A stretch of DNA of 64,000 bases. Source: Spyradosoma sp004558035 (GTDB lineage Bacteria > Verrucomicrobiota > Verrucomicrobiia > Opitutales > UBA953). The notes under the pieces were generated by a model. The model worked only from the letters and a program-made list of their open reading frames with translations. It made no database searches and had not been told where the DNA came from. Below are positions 44,201-53,939 of this stretch, in pieces. The stretch lies in contig NZ_JBNPNH010000008.1 of assembly GCF_050314555.1 (NCBI RefSeq), positions 1-64,000 on the forward strand, given 5' to 3'. Numbering within the stretch: position 1 is the stretch's first letter; every line of letters begins with the position of its first letter. Position numbers and translations under genes: made by a program.

Positions 44201-45871
44201 ATGAACAAAGCAAAATTCGTCAAGGCCGTCATCGCGATCGCGCTCGCCGTCGGCTGTCTCTTCCTGCCTTATGAATCGCTCGGGCTGGTCGGCGCTCACG
44301 CCGTCAACGCCGTCGAAATCCGCGTCATCGCGATTTTCGTTCTCGCGGCGCTGTTCTGGATTCTCGAGCCGTTCCCGATCTGGACGACCTCGATGCTCGT
44401 CATCGTGCTGATGCTGCTCACGGTGTCGGACAAGGCGCTGATGTTCAGCGCGGGCGGGGACACGCTGTTCTCCTTCCAGACCGATCCCGCGACGGGAGAG
44501 AAGTTCGCCAATCTCGTGAACTACAAGGGCATCATGGCGACGTTCGCGGACCCGATCATCATGCTCTTCCTCGGCGGGTTCTTCCTCGCCGCGGCGGCGA
44601 CGAAATACAAGCTCGACATGAATCTCGCGCGCTTCCTGCTGAAGCCCTTCGGCACGAATCCGAAGTTCGTCCTGCTCGGGCTCATGGCGATCACGGCGCT
44701 TTTCTCGATGTTCATGTCGAACACGGCGACGGCGGCGATGATGCTCGCGATTCTCGCGCCGGTGCTCTCGCTTTTCGACGAAGACGACAAGGGACGCGCG
44801 GCGTTCGCGCTCGCGATTCCGATCGCCGCGAACGTCGGCGGCATGGGCACGCCAATCGGCACGCCGCCGAACGCGATCGCGCTCAAGGCGCTCGGCGACA
44901 TGAACGCGACCGTCTCCTTCGGCAAATGGATGGCGTTCGGCATTCCCTACGTGATCATTCTCATTCTCGCGGCGTGGGCGCTGCTGCTGTGGATGTTCCC
45001 GATTTCCAAAAAGAAGATGGAGCTGAACGTCGGCGGAGAATTTCTCAAGACGCCCAAGGCGATCATCGTCTACGTCACGTTCGCGGTAACGGTGCTGCTC
45101 TGGGTGCTCGGCAAGGACATCGTCGGCATCGACTCAAACATGGTCGCGATGATTCCGATGGCCGTCTTCGCGCTGACGCAGGTCATCACGAAGAAGGACC
45201 TCAACGGCATGAGCTGGGACGTGCTCTGGCTCGTCGCGGGCGGCTTCGCGCTCGGTCTCGGCCTGCAGAAGACGGGGCTCGCGGCTCACCTGATCGGCGC
45301 GATTCCGTTCGACACGTGGCCGGCGTTCGGCCTGATGGTCGGCGCGGGCGTGATCTGCCTTTTCATGGCGAACTTCATGTCGCACACGGCGACGGCTTCC
45401 CTGCTCGTCCCGATTATCGCGGTCGTGGGCGTGAACGTCGGCGCTTCGATGGACGCGCTCGGCGGCGTGGTCGCCCTGCTCGTTTCCGTGGCGTTCGCCT
45501 CGTCGCTCGGCATGGCGCTTCCGATTTCGACTCCGCCGAACGCGCTCGCGCACGCGACCGGACTCGTGGACACGAAGGGCATGGCGAAGACGGGCGTCAT
45601 CATCGGCCTGCTCGGCATGCTGCTGACCTACGCGATGATGATTCTGCTCGCGTATCTCGGCGTGTTCACGCCCATCCGCGCGGAAGGCTCGGTGCACGAG
45701 GTCGCGGCGGAAAAGGTGTCCATGCTCGCCCCGGAAAACGTCGAAGTCGAAAAGAACGGGGAGGCGCACGCCGTTCCCGCGCCTCCCGTGGACGTGTTCG
45801 CGCCCGGTTCCGTCGAAAAGGACGCGCCCGAGCAGGACGCCTCCGCTTCCGCCGCCGTCCCGGCGAAATAA
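44201..45871 (+). CDS. DASS/SLC13-family sodium-dicarboxylate symporter
   Basis: Inner-membrane importer for dicarboxylates such as succinate or for related anions. 556 residues with about a dozen hydrophobic segments. The family's paired substrate/sodium sites are visible: SNTATAAMMLAI near 170 and SHTATASLLVPI near 395 (SNT and its equivalent), each followed by a clamp with TPPNA (GTPIGTPPNAIALKALG near 225 and ISTPPNALAHATG near 448). This doubled pattern marks the inverted-repeat fold. The last ~60 residues form a soluble Ala/Pro/Glu-rich tail absent from VcINDY-type members. The gene has almost no GGGAACG word before its tail. It is monocistronic. Confidence 0.9.
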   Translation: MNKAKFVKAVIAIALAVGCLFLPYESLGLVGAHAVNAVEIRVIAIFVLAALFWILEPFPIWTTSMLVIVLMLLTVSDKALMFSAGGDTLFSFQTDPATGEKFANLVNYKGIMATFADPIIMLFLGGFFLAAAATKYKLDMNLARFLLKPFGTNPKFVLLGLMAITALFSMFMSNTATAAMMLAILAPVLSLFDEDDKGRAAFALAIPIAANVGGMGTPIGTPPNAIALKALGDMNATVSFGKWMAFGIPYVIILILAAWALLLWMFPISKKKMELNVGGEFLKTPKAIIVYVTFAVTVLLWVLGKDIVGIDSNMVAMIPMAVFALTQVITKKDLNGMSWDVLWLVAGGFALGLGLQKTGLAAHLIGAIPFDTWPAFGLMVGAGVICLFMANFMSHTATASLLVPIIAVVGVNVGASMDALGGVVALLVSVAFASSLGMALPISTPPNALAHATGLVDTKGMAKTGVIIGLLGMLLTYAMMILLAYLGVFTPIRAEGSVHEVAAEKVSMLAPENVEVEKNGEAHAVPAPPVDVFAPGSVEKDAPEQDASASAAVPAK

Positions 45872-45891
45872 GCGTTCCCGCGTTCCGCACG

Positions 45892-45928
45892 AAAAACGTT
45901 CCCGCTCAATCCCGCGGGAACGTTTTTT
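45892..45928 (+). terminator. terminator of the DASS gene, inverted GGGAACG pair
   Basis: AAAAACGTTCCCGC and GCGGGAACGTTTTTTT pair around TCAATCC, 20 bases behind the stop. Confidence 0.87.
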
Positions 45929-46110
45929 TGCGTCCGAAGCGTTTTTTGGAGGCGAAGTTTTCGTAGGGTAAAAAAACTACGCTGAGCGATTTCGTCCCGT
46001 CGGGGCTTCTGCGCTCATCCGCGGCATCTGCGGCGAAAGCGACGGATTTTCACTCGCGGGATTTTCGGAAAAAATCTTAAAATCGCGCTCACGAAAGGAA
46101 AATTTTCGCC

Positions 46111-49100
46111 ATGAAGTCACGCAGCCGTTCTTCAAACTTTTTCAGTTCCGTCGCGCGCTCGCGACGCACCGTCGCCGCGGGCGTTCCCGCGTTCCTGCTC
46201 GCGGCCGCCATCGCGCTCGGCGTTTCCGCCGTTCCCGCGCGCGCCGCGAACGTCACCGTCTATGAATCCGACGGCACGACGGAGCGCGCTTCGGGCGACT
46301 CGCTCGGCGACGTCGCGGCTTCCGTCCAAAACGGCGACGTCGTCGAATTCTCGAGCGGCCGGGTGAGCGGCGGCTCGCTCTCGTTCACGGGAGACACGAC
46401 GCTCACGCTGCAGTCCGCCGTCGCGGGGACGCAGGTCGAGGCGTCGGGGATTTCCGTCGACACCGGCGCGCTGACGCTGAATCTGAAAGATCTCTCGCTC
46501 ACGAGCTACGCGACCAACCCGTTCGCGCAGACCTCTTGGGACGGAATCAGAATCGTCGGCGACAACGCGACGATTCAGAACTGCGCTTCTTCGAATCGCG
46601 GCGGCGCGGTTTTCGCCGACGTGGGCGACGTCGCCGTTTCGAGCACGACGACTTTCTCGAACAACAAGGCGCAGTCGAATGTGTGGGGCAGCGGCGGCGC
46701 GATTCTCGCGTACGCCGGAAACGTTTCCGTTTCGGGCACGACGACTTTCACGAACAACAAGACGACCCAGCCCAACGGCGTCTCTTACGGCGGCGCGATC
46801 TGCGCGATTCGAACATTCGTCATGTTCCCGTCCGGTCTTTTCGGCGACGTGGGCGGCGACGTCACCGTCTCGGGCGAGACGCTCTTCTCCGGCAACAAGG
46901 CGGCGACCGCCGGCGGCGCGATTTTCGCCTACCGGAACGTCCTCGTCTCGGGCAAGACGACTTTCGAAAACAACACGGCGGCAACCGCCGGCGGCGCGAT
47001 TTACGCGGAAGGCTACGTCAAATTTTGGGGCGACGGCTCCGAGTCGACGTTTTCGGGCAACACCGCGGACGGCGAGGCGAACGACCTGCGCGCGCTCTAC
47101 GTCGTCATCACGGACGCGGGAACGTATTCCTTCGGCGGCGGCGTCGAGCTCGTGCCCTCGAGCGGAGCCGGAGGCACGCTCGAAATCAGCGGCGGCGCGC
47201 AAGTCACGTTCACCGGAGGCGCGGTCAATTACGTCGGCGGCACGGCGACGGTGAAAGGCGCGGAAACGACGGCGAAGTTCGAAAACGCAGGCGCGGCGTC
47301 CAACACGTTCGACGGCGGGTTCAAGCTTCTCGACGGCGCGACGGTCGAGCTCTCCGGCTCGGGCGTGACGCTGAACGTCAAAAACTGGACGGACGACGCG
47401 ACGAGCGCGCTGACGCTCGGCGCGGGAACGAAACTCGCGCTGACGTCGGACTCCTCGGCGACGACGATCCGCTCCGCGCTGACGCTCGACGGCGACCTCG
47501 ACGCGGGAACGGACGCGCTGACGCTCGCGGGAACGACGAACGCGGGCGGCGAAATCGTCGCGGGAACGCTCGCCGTTTCCGGCACGGCGACGCTTTCGGG
47601 CGCGGTCTCCGCGGGCGCGACGGAAGTTTCCGGCACGCTGACGCTCGACGGCGCGGCGGGCGTTTCGCGCGAACTCGGCAACGTGACGATGAGCTCGGGC
47701 GGCATGTTCGAAGTGAACACGGACGCGACGGCGGACGTCGTTTTCGCGGCGGACTCGACGGGCGCGACGGTGAGCGTTTCCGGCGCGACGCTGACCGGGA
47801 ACGTGACGCTGAGCGGCGACGCGACGAACGCGCTGAATCTCTCGAACGCGACGATCGCGGGAACGCTGACGGCGACGGGCGGCACGCTCTCGCTCGACGG
47901 CGAGAACGCGGCGGACCGCGTCAGAATCGGCTCGGGCGCGGTCGTGACGCAGACCGAAGGCGCGACGCTGAGCGCGACGGCGGTGGACGTCGTCGATTCG
48001 ACCTTCGTTCTGGAACGCGGCGCGAGCATCGGCGCGGCGGTTTACGTCGAAAGCGGCAGGGCGGAAATCGCGGGAACGATCGCGAATCACCTCGAGCTGA
48101 CGAACGGCTCAACGCTGACGGCGTCGGCGGACTCGACCGTCCGCTCGCTCTACGCGGAAAATTCGAGCGTGAATCTCGCGGGCGAGGCGGAGACGGTGCG
48201 CGTCGTACGCGACGAGAACGCGGCGGAAGACCTCGCGGCGAGCGAGATTTCCGGCTCCGTGAGCGGGCGGCTTTCCGTGGTGAACGCGGAGGCGACGCTT
48301 TCCGGAAGCGCGGCGAACGTGAGCGTCGCCGGCTCGGGCGCGAACTTCACGCAGACGGCGGACGGCGCGATTTCCGGCACGCTTGACGCGTCGCACGGCG
48401 CGACGGCGACGCTCGCGGGGACGGTTTCGAAAATCCGGATCAACGCCTTTGATCAAAACGCCGCCGAGGAAGGCACGACGACCGTGACGCTCGAGGCGGC
48501 GGGCACGACGCTCGAAGCGCTGGAGATTCACGGCGACGCGCTGCTGACGGCGAAGACCGGCGAAGGTGAAGGCACGACGTGGAACGCGCTTGAAGTGACG
48601 ACCGCGATCGCGGACGGCGCGGGCAAGATCAAGGGCGGCGACGTGACGCTGAACGGACTTTCGGGGACGACGGCGGTCACCGCCATGGGCACGCTGACGC
48701 TGAACGGCGCGACGCGCACGAGCGGCGACGTCGTCGCGAACGGGAAGCTGGTGATTTCCTCCGGCGCGGAAGCGACGCTGAGCGGTCAGGTCGGCGCGGG
48801 CGAAGCGCGGATCGACGGCACGCTGACGCTCACGGGAACGGACTGGGAGCAGAGCGACGGACTCGGCGCCCTGATTTCGGTCGGCGAGAACGGCGCGTTC
48901 GTCGTCGATTACATCGCGGCATCGACGATCCGCGTGGATTCCGCGAGCACGATTTCGCTGAAGAACGGCGCGTGGCTTTCGGCGGCGCTTTCGTTCAAGA
49001 CGAAGACGCTCGAGCTGAGCGGCGGCGCGAAGCTCCACAACGCGTTCCGCAACGAGGATCAGACGCTCGAAGTCGTCGAAAAGATCGAAGACGGCGACGG

Positions 49101-51117
49101 CACGATCGAAGGCGGCACGGTGACGCTGCACGGCGGCGTGAGCGGGAACGTGAACGTTTCAGCAATGAAGGATCTGAATCTCGGCGGCGAAACGAAGACG
49201 ACGGGAACGCTCTCGGCGGACACGATTCGGTTGCTTTCGGACGCTGCGCTGACGGCGGACTTTTCCAAGGTTTCCGTGGGCGAGTCGCTCACCGTGAACA
49301 TGGACGCGACGGCGACGCTGACGATCGACACGGCAGGCGCGGTCGTGGACAAGCTGCAGGTGGACGGCGCGGTGACGCTGACGGGCGGGAACGCGTTTTC
49401 GCTCGAAACTCTGCGCGGCTCGGGAACGGTCGAAAAGACGGGCGCGGGCGCGCTGACGCTCGGCGCGAGCGCGGATTTCGCAGGAACGTTGAAGATTTCC
49501 GCGGGCGCGGCGACGCTGAGCGCAGGCGCGACGTTCGGCGGCTCGCTCGGATTTTTCTCAGAAAATGAAACGCTGACCGCTCACGACGGCGCGACGATCG
49601 CGGGAACGCTGACGCTGGGCTCGGGAACGACGCTCGAGCTCGGCGGGCACGACGCGAAGGCGACGGTTTCCGTGGGCGCGCTCGTGCAGGGCGGCGCTTC
49701 CGCGCAGGCGTTTTCGCTGCGCGCGCGGAACGCTTCCGCGGGAACGACGACGATCGTGCACGACGTGTATTCGGCGAACGAATACGACGTGCTGCGCGTC
49801 GGCTCCGGCGCGGATCTGAGCTTCGCGACGGCGCTCCTGCGCGCGGGAACGGGGCTCGACGTGAACGCGCTCGCCGCCGCGCCGGACGGCGTGACGCTGA
49901 CGCTCGTCGAGGGCGACGTGGCGCACGGCTACGGCGCGCTGGTTTTGGCGGACGAGTTCGACCTGGTGAATATCGCGCTGAGCGCGGACGGCACGACGGC
50001 TTCGGCGGGCTTGGGCGCGGCCGCGCTCGCGGCGGGCGTTTTCCCGCTCGAGACGACGTCGGCGCAGCGCGCGACGGCGCAGGCGGCGACGCTCGCGGGA
50101 ACGGCTTCGGGCTACGGCGCGGCGCTGAACGCGCTGACGAATCCGCACGACACGCTCGCGGCGCTCGACGCGCTCGGGGCGGCGCACGCGGCGTCGATGA
50201 TGCCGGCGCAGATTGACGGGGCGTGGAACCGTCTGCGCGGCGTGATGAACGCGGCAGGAACGGGCGCGCGCCTCGGCGCGGAGACGGAGCTCGCGGCGTG
50301 GGCGCAGTACGCGGGCAGCTGGACGGACGTGGACGCGTCGCGGGAACGCGCCTCGTGGACGCGTCGGATGCACGGCGCGCACGTGGGCGTGGAGGGCGCG
50401 TTCGCGTCCGGTTGGACGGCGGGCGCGGCGCTCGGCTACGAGGATTCCGAGCAGAAAGTCGGCGGGGCGAAGATCGCGGACGACGCGCTTTCGGCGAGTT
50501 TCTACGCGCGGCGGGAAGAAGGTCCGCTCACGCAGACGGCGGCGCTTTCGTTCGCGCGTCACGATTACGAGACGCGTCGCGCGGTCGCGTTCCCGGGCTA
50601 CGCGGGGCGGACGCGCGGGGACACGCTCGGTTTCACGGCGGCGCTGAGCTACGAGGCGTCGTACGCGTTCGCGGTCGCGGACTGGGCGAAAGTTTCGCCG
50701 GTGGCGAGCCTGAGCGCGGCGTGGAACACGATCGAAGGCTGGACGGAAAGCGGCGCGGACGCGGCGCTGCGCATCGGCGACCAGGACGCGCTCACGTGGC
50801 TCGCGGGCGCGGGCGCTCGCGCGGATTTCGAGTTCGCGAATCCGTTCACGGACGCGGCGAAGGCGCGCGTGGGCGCGTACGCGCTGTTCACGGCGGAGTT
50901 CGGCGAGCGCAGCTGCGGCGTGGACGCTTCGTTCGCGGACACGGGCGAGGGCTTCAGGCAGGGCTACGACGATCCTTCGCGCTATGCGCTTCAGCTGGGC
51001 GCGACGGCGTCGCTTCCGCTGAGCGGGAACACGGCTCTCTTCGGCGGCGTTTCGACGGAGCTCCGCGAAGACGAGACGAACCTGAACGCGAACGTCGGCG
51101 TGCGCTTCACGTGGTGA
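46111..51117 (+). CDS. type V autotransporter with Pmp-like FxxN/GGAI repeats
   Basis: 1668 residues. A long signal peptide ends SAVPARA near residue 49. Residues about 150-330 repeat FxxN and GGAI tetrapeptides (TFSNNKAQ, GGAILAY, TFTNNKTT, GGAICA, LFSGNKAATAGGAIFAY, TFENNTAATAGGAIYAE, STFSGNTADG), the signature of chlamydial polymorphic membrane proteins. About 330-1330 is a long Thr/Ala/Gly-rich beta-solenoid (TLTLDGAAGVS, TVTLHGGVSGN). The last ~270 residues are the translocator: WAQYAGSWTDVDAS, HVGVEGAFASGWTAGAALGYEDSE, and a final strand NLNANVGVRFTW ending in an aromatic residue. The passenger would be displayed on the cell surface. Compared with neighbouring genes the sequence is rich in ACG/GCG codons and in GGGAACG words. 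Confidence 0.9.
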   Translation: MKSRSRSSNFFSSVARSRRTVAAGVPAFLLAAAIALGVSAVPARAANVTVYESDGTTERASGDSLGDVAASVQNGDVVEFSSGRVSGGSLSFTGDTTLTLQSAVAGTQVEASGISVDTGALTLNLKDLSLTSYATNPFAQTSWDGIRIVGDNATIQNCASSNRGGAVFADVGDVAVSSTTTFSNNKAQSNVWGSGGAILAYAGNVSVSGTTTFTNNKTTQPNGVSYGGAICAIRTFVMFPSGLFGDVGGDVTVSGETLFSGNKAATAGGAIFAYRNVLVSGKTTFENNTAATAGGAIYAEGYVKFWGDGSESTFSGNTADGEANDLRALYVVITDAGTYSFGGGVELVPSSGAGGTLEISGGAQVTFTGGAVNYVGGTATVKGAETTAKFENAGAASNTFDGGFKLLDGATVELSGSGVTLNVKNWTDDATSALTLGAGTKLALTSDSSATTIRSALTLDGDLDAGTDALTLAGTTNAGGEIVAGTLAVSGTATLSGAVSAGATEVSGTLTLDGAAGVSRELGNVTMSSGGMFEVNTDATADVVFAADSTGATVSVSGATLTGNVTLSGDATNALNLSNATIAGTLTATGGTLSLDGENAADRVRIGSGAVVTQTEGATLSATAVDVVDSTFVLERGASIGAAVYVESGRAEIAGTIANHLELTNGSTLTASADSTVRSLYAENSSVNLAGEAETVRVVRDENAAEDLAASEISGSVSGRLSVVNAEATLSGSAANVSVAGSGANFTQTADGAISGTLDASHGATATLAGTVSKIRINAFDQNAAEEGTTTVTLEAAGTTLEALEIHGDALLTAKTGEGEGTTWNALEVTTAIADGAGKIKGGDVTLNGLSGTTAVTAMGTLTLNGATRTSGDVVANGKLVISSGAEATLSGQVGAGEARIDGTLTLTGTDWEQSDGLGALISVGENGAFVVDYIAASTIRVDSASTISLKNGAWLSAALSFKTKTLELSGGAKLHNAFRNEDQTLEVVEKIEDGDGTIEGGTVTLHGGVSGNVNVSAMKDLNLGGETKTTGTLSADTIRLLSDAALTADFSKVSVGESLTVNMDATATLTIDTAGAVVDKLQVDGAVTLTGGNAFSLETLRGSGTVEKTGAGALTLGASADFAGTLKISAGAATLSAGATFGGSLGFFSENETLTAHDGATIAGTLTLGSGTTLELGGHDAKATVSVGALVQGGASAQAFSLRARNASAGTTTIVHDVYSANEYDVLRVGSGADLSFATALLRAGTGLDVNALAAAPDGVTLTLVEGDVAHGYGALVLADEFDLVNIALSADGTTASAGLGAAALAAGVFPLETTSAQRATAQAATLAGTASGYGAALNALTNPHDTLAALDALGAAHAASMMPAQIDGAWNRLRGVMNAAGTGARLGAETELAAWAQYAGSWTDVDASRERASWTRRMHGAHVGVEGAFASGWTAGAALGYEDSEQKVGGAKIADDALSASFYARREEGPLTQTAALSFARHDYETRRAVAFPGYAGRTRGDTLGFTAALSYEASYAFAVADWAKVSPVASLSAAWNTIEGWTESGADAALRIGDQDALTWLAGAGARADFEFANPFTDAAKARVGAYALFTAEFGERSCGVDASFADTGEGFRQGYDDPSRYALQLGATASLPLSGNTALFGGVSTELREDETNLNANVGVRFTW

Positions 51118-51144
51118 GGCGCGCGCGTTCGCGCGCTTTTGGAG

Positions 51145-51164
51145 AAGCGACATTCTTGTCGCTT
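51145..51164. repeat. constant-loop hairpin (loop TTCT)
   Basis: Stem AAGCGACA / TGTCGCTT around TTCT. The stem recurs with opposite loop (AGAA) at 40519. The gap 51118-51340 has no gene. Confidence 0.7.
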
Positions 51165-51207
51165 TTCGGAATCCTTCAAAGAAAATTTCCTTAAAAAAAA
51201 CTTCAAC

Positions 51208-51227
51208 AAGCGACTGGAAAGTCGCTT
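51208..51227. repeat. constant-loop hairpin (loop GGAA)
   Basis: Stem AAGCGACT / AGTCGCTT around GGAA, 43 bases after the previous hairpin. The two stems differ by one compensated base pair (A-T to T-A at the loop end). Confidence 0.72.
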
Positions 51228-51281
51228 CCCAAAAAGGCAACGGGAACGCTGATCAACAGCCGCCCCGTCGGGACCTGTGCC

Positions 51282-51333
51282 ATCCACTATTCACTATTCA
51301 TTATCCACTATCCGTTATCCACCATCCGTTATC
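51282..51333. repeat. degenerate tandem TTATCCACTATCC-type repeat
   Basis: About seven degenerate units (CCACTATTC, ACTATTCAT, TATCCACTA, TCCGTTATC), complementary in sequence to the block at 16164-16230. Confidence 0.7.
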
Positions 51334-51340
51334 TTCCGGG

Positions 51341-52084
51341 TCAAGACGCCGTGAAGAACTTCAGGGCGTGCGCGAAGGCTTCGGGAGAGCGCCGCAGCGC
51401 CGCGTGCCCGCAGGGCGCGGAGACGACGCGCGCGGGAACGCCGGGAAGCGGCAGAAACTGCGGCGCGACCTTCGCGTCGCGTTCGCCGCGCACGATCAGC
51501 AGCGGCGGGAACGCTCCGTTTTTCGGAAGCGGAATCCGGCGCAGCGGCGAATCTTCCGTGTGGCGCAGATCCGGCAGGCAGCGGCACAGAAAGCGCGCGG
51601 GCGGGAAGATTTTCCGCACGCGTTCCGGCCAGAAGGAGCCCTGATTCGGCGGCGCGAACATCGCGACCGCGGCGACGCGCGCGAGCTCTTCCCGCGAAAA
51701 CTCCGAAAGCGCCACGCGCAGCAGAATTCCGCCCATGCTGTGCGTCGCGAAAAAGATCTTCTCTCCCGCCGGCATTTTTTCGAAAAGCGCGCGGAGCCGT
51801 TCCCGCAGGATCTCTCCGTGACGGAAAACGCCGAGCCGGCTGGTCGGATAATCGTAGGCGAACGCGCGGAAACCCGCCGCGGCGAAGCGTTCCGCGAGCA
51901 GGTTCATGGACGGAGCGCGCATCAGCAGGCCGTGAATCAGCACGACGGTTCCGCGCGCGGGAACGTCCGAAGCCGCCGGAAATTCCTCGAACGCGAAACC
52001 CCGCCGAAAATAGCCGCGCACGTCGAAAAGCGTTCCCGCGCGGGAACGCTTCGCGGCGCGCTTTTCGTCGGCGGACGCCTTCAC
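51341..52084 (-). CDS. alpha/beta hydrolase, lipase-like
   Basis: 247 residues if translation starts at the GTG at 52084, which overlaps the stop of the upstream transporter gene by four bases (GTGA). VVLIHGLLMRAPSMNLLAERF gives the oxyanion region, FFATHSMGGILLRVAL the nucleophile elbow (Ser in HSMGG), LLIVRGERDAKVAP the acid and PCGHAALRRSPEAF the catalytic His. There is no signal peptide, so it is probably cytoplasmic. The longer open frame to 52339 only reads through the transporter gene and was rejected. Substrate unknown. It contains a 24-bp palindrome made of two genome words near its start. Confidence 0.78.
   Translation of the reverse strand: MKASADEKRAAKRSRAGTLFDVRGYFRRGFAFEEFPAASDVPARGTVVLIHGLLMRAPSMNLLAERFAAAGFRAFAYDYPTSRLGVFRHGEILRERLRALFEKMPAGEKIFFATHSMGGILLRVALSEFSREELARVAAVAMFAPPNQGSFWPERVRKIFPPARFLCRCLPDLRHTEDSPLRRIPLPKNGAFPPLLIVRGERDAKVAPQFLPLPGVPARVVSAPCGHAALRRSPEAFAHALKFFTAS
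52028..52051. repeat. 24-bp perfect palindrome of two GCGGGAACGC words
   Basis: AAGCGTTCCCGC joins GCGGGAACGCTT without a loop, inside the first codons of the hydrolase gene. A shorter 16-bp version (CGTTCCCGCGGGAACG) lies at 32481-32496 in ilvB. Confidence 0.85.
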
Positions 52085-53790
52085 GAGCAGAAGACGAGAA
52101 TGAGCAGCTGCGCCGTGAGCACGCGCAGGAACATCGTGAGCGGATAGACGGTCGCGTAGGCGACGTTCGGCGCTTCGTTCTGCGCGACGCTGTTCGCGTA
52201 GGCGAGCGCGGGCGGGTCCGTCGTCGCGCCCGCGACGAGTCCCATCACGGAATAATAGTTCAGTCTGAAAACGCCGCGCGCCACGAAGCCCACGACGAGC
52301 AGCGGCACCGTCGTGATGCAGAAGCCGATCAGCACCCACCAGTAGCCGCCGCCGATCACCGCCTGCAGAAAGCCGTCGCCCGCGCCGAGCCCGACGCTCG
52401 CGAGAAAGAGCAGAATGCCGATTTCGCGGATCATCAGATTCGCCGCGATCGGCGTGTAGGTGACGAGGTGAGACTTGTAGCCCCAGCAGCTGATCAGAAT
52501 CGCGATGATGAGCGGACCGCCCGCGAGCCCCAGCTTCAGCGGCTGCGAAAGCCCGGGAACGGCGAACGGAATACTCCCGAAAAAGACGCCCAGCGCGATG
52601 CCGAGGAAGATCGAGACGAGGTTCGGGTGGTCGAGCCGCTTCAGCTCATTGCCGAGCACTTTTTCCACTTCGTTCACCGCGTGCTCGGGACCGACGACGT
52701 TCACGCGGTCGCCTATCTGCAGGCGCAGCGTCGGCGAGGCGACCTGCACGACGCCCGCGCGGTTGATGCGCGTGATCGCCACGCCCATCGCCGTGTAGGC
52801 GGCGAGGCGCGAAAGCGGGCGCCCGTTCATGTTCTCGCGCGTCACGATGATGCGCCGGCGCACGATGGCGGACTTGATGTGCTCCCAGTCCTCGACGCCC
52901 CAGTTGATGACCTTGCCGAAGAACGCGCCGACCATTTCCGCGTCTTCCTTGAAGACGATGACGAAGAGGCGGTCGCCCGCGGCGAGCACGGTGTCGCCCG
53001 TGGCGACCGTCGGCGCGTTCTCGCCGCGACGATGGCGCGAGATGACGAACGGGCGGCTGAACAGGCGCGTGATTTCGGAAATCTTCTTGCCGATGATCGC
53101 CGGATTCTGCACCTCCAGCGAAATCGCGGCGGACGTGTCGCCCTGCTCCTTTTCGAGCGCCTTGATCGCAGCGGTCTCCTTGTCGAGGGAAATCTTGAAG
53201 ACCGCGCGCACGACGATCAGCGAAAGAATGATGCCCACGACGCCGAGCGGATACGCGCACGCGTAGCCCTGCCCGAGCGTTCCCGCGAGCCGCTCGATCG
53301 CGCCGTCCGTCGCCTCCGGATTCGTCTTCACGATTTCCGCGAGCGCCTGCTGCGCCGCGCCGAGTCCGGGCGTGTTCGTGATCGCGCCGGAAAGCACGCC
53401 GACCATCGTCGGCATCGGAATGCCCGTCAGAAAATGGAAGACGATCGTCAGCAGCACGCCGAGCAGCACGACGGACGCCGCGAGCCCGTTCATCAGCATT
53501 CCGCCCTTCTTGAACGAGGCGAAAAAGCCCGGTCCGACCTGAAGCCCGATCGTGAACACGAACAGAATCAGTCCGAATTCCTTGACGAAATGGAGCACGT
53601 TCCCGTTGACGGAAAAGCCGAGCTGCCCGAGCAGAATCGCCACGAAGAGCACCAGCGTGATGCCCAACGAAATGCCGAAGACCTTGATGCGTCCCAAGGG
53701 AATGCCGATCGCGATCGCGATGCAGAAAAGCAGCACCGTGTGCGCGACTCCGTTCGTGTCCGCGTAAAACAGGTTGATGATCCAGTCCAT
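52081..53790 (-). CDS. AspT/YidE/YbjL-family transporter with two RCK-C domains
   Basis: 569 residues of the aspartate-alanine exchanger type. Five N-terminal hydrophobic segments (about 15-190) and five C-terminal ones (about 385-568) flank a cytoplasmic part. That part has two TrkA-C (RCK-C) domains: one from ISLEVQNPAIIGKKISEITRLFSRPF near 205, the other from IVTRENMNGRPLSRLAAY near 308. FGLILFVFTIGLQVGPGFF near 72 and SGAITNTPGLGAAQQALAE near 135 are the family's membrane motifs, repeated as GLVAGATTDPPALAYAN near 525. Substrate unknown. RCK-C domains often bind nucleotides including c-di-AMP, which may link it to the cyclase at 42 kb; this is inference. Coupled to the hydrolase by overlap. 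Confidence 0.88.
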   Translation of the reverse strand: MDWIINLFYADTNGVAHTVLLFCIAIAIGIPLGRIKVFGISLGITLVLFVAILLGQLGFSVNGNVLHFVKEFGLILFVFTIGLQVGPGFFASFKKGGMLMNGLAASVVLLGVLLTIVFHFLTGIPMPTMVGVLSGAITNTPGLGAAQQALAEIVKTNPEATDGAIERLAGTLGQGYACAYPLGVVGIILSLIVVRAVFKISLDKETAAIKALEKEQGDTSAAISLEVQNPAIIGKKISEITRLFSRPFVISRHRRGENAPTVATGDTVLAAGDRLFVIVFKEDAEMVGAFFGKVINWGVEDWEHIKSAIVRRRIIVTRENMNGRPLSRLAAYTAMGVAITRINRAGVVQVASPTLRLQIGDRVNVVGPEHAVNEVEKVLGNELKRLDHPNLVSIFLGIALGVFFGSIPFAVPGLSQPLKLGLAGGPLIIAILISCWGYKSHLVTYTPIAANLMIREIGILLFLASVGLGAGDGFLQAVIGGGYWWVLIGFCITTVPLLVVGFVARGVFRLNYYSVMGLVAGATTDPPALAYANSVAQNEAPNVAYATVYPLTMFLRVLTAQLLILVFCS

Positions 53791-53878
53791 ACGAAAAAAA
53801 CTTGCGCGCGAAAATACTCCTTCGCGCCCCGCGAAACAATTTTATTTTCCCGCGCCGACGTGCGCCCGCCGAATCGCG

Positions 53879-53915
53879 AAAAAAAAGCGTTCCCGCGGGT
53901 TTTGCGGGAACGCTT
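53879..53915 (-). terminator. terminator of pnp, inverted GGGAACG pair
   Basis: AAGCGTTCCCGC (53885-53896) pairs with GCGGGAACGCTT (53904-53915), and an eight-base A-run at 53879-53886 gives the T-run on the minus strand. It lies 25 bases behind the pnp stop. Confidence 0.87.
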
Positions 53916-53939
53916 CGTCTTGCGGAAGAATCCGTGAAA

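Noticed and set aside
52085..52339. Longer start for the alpha/beta hydrolase
   Set aside because: The extra part lies inside the transporter gene in another frame and is Arg/Ala-rich without family similarity.
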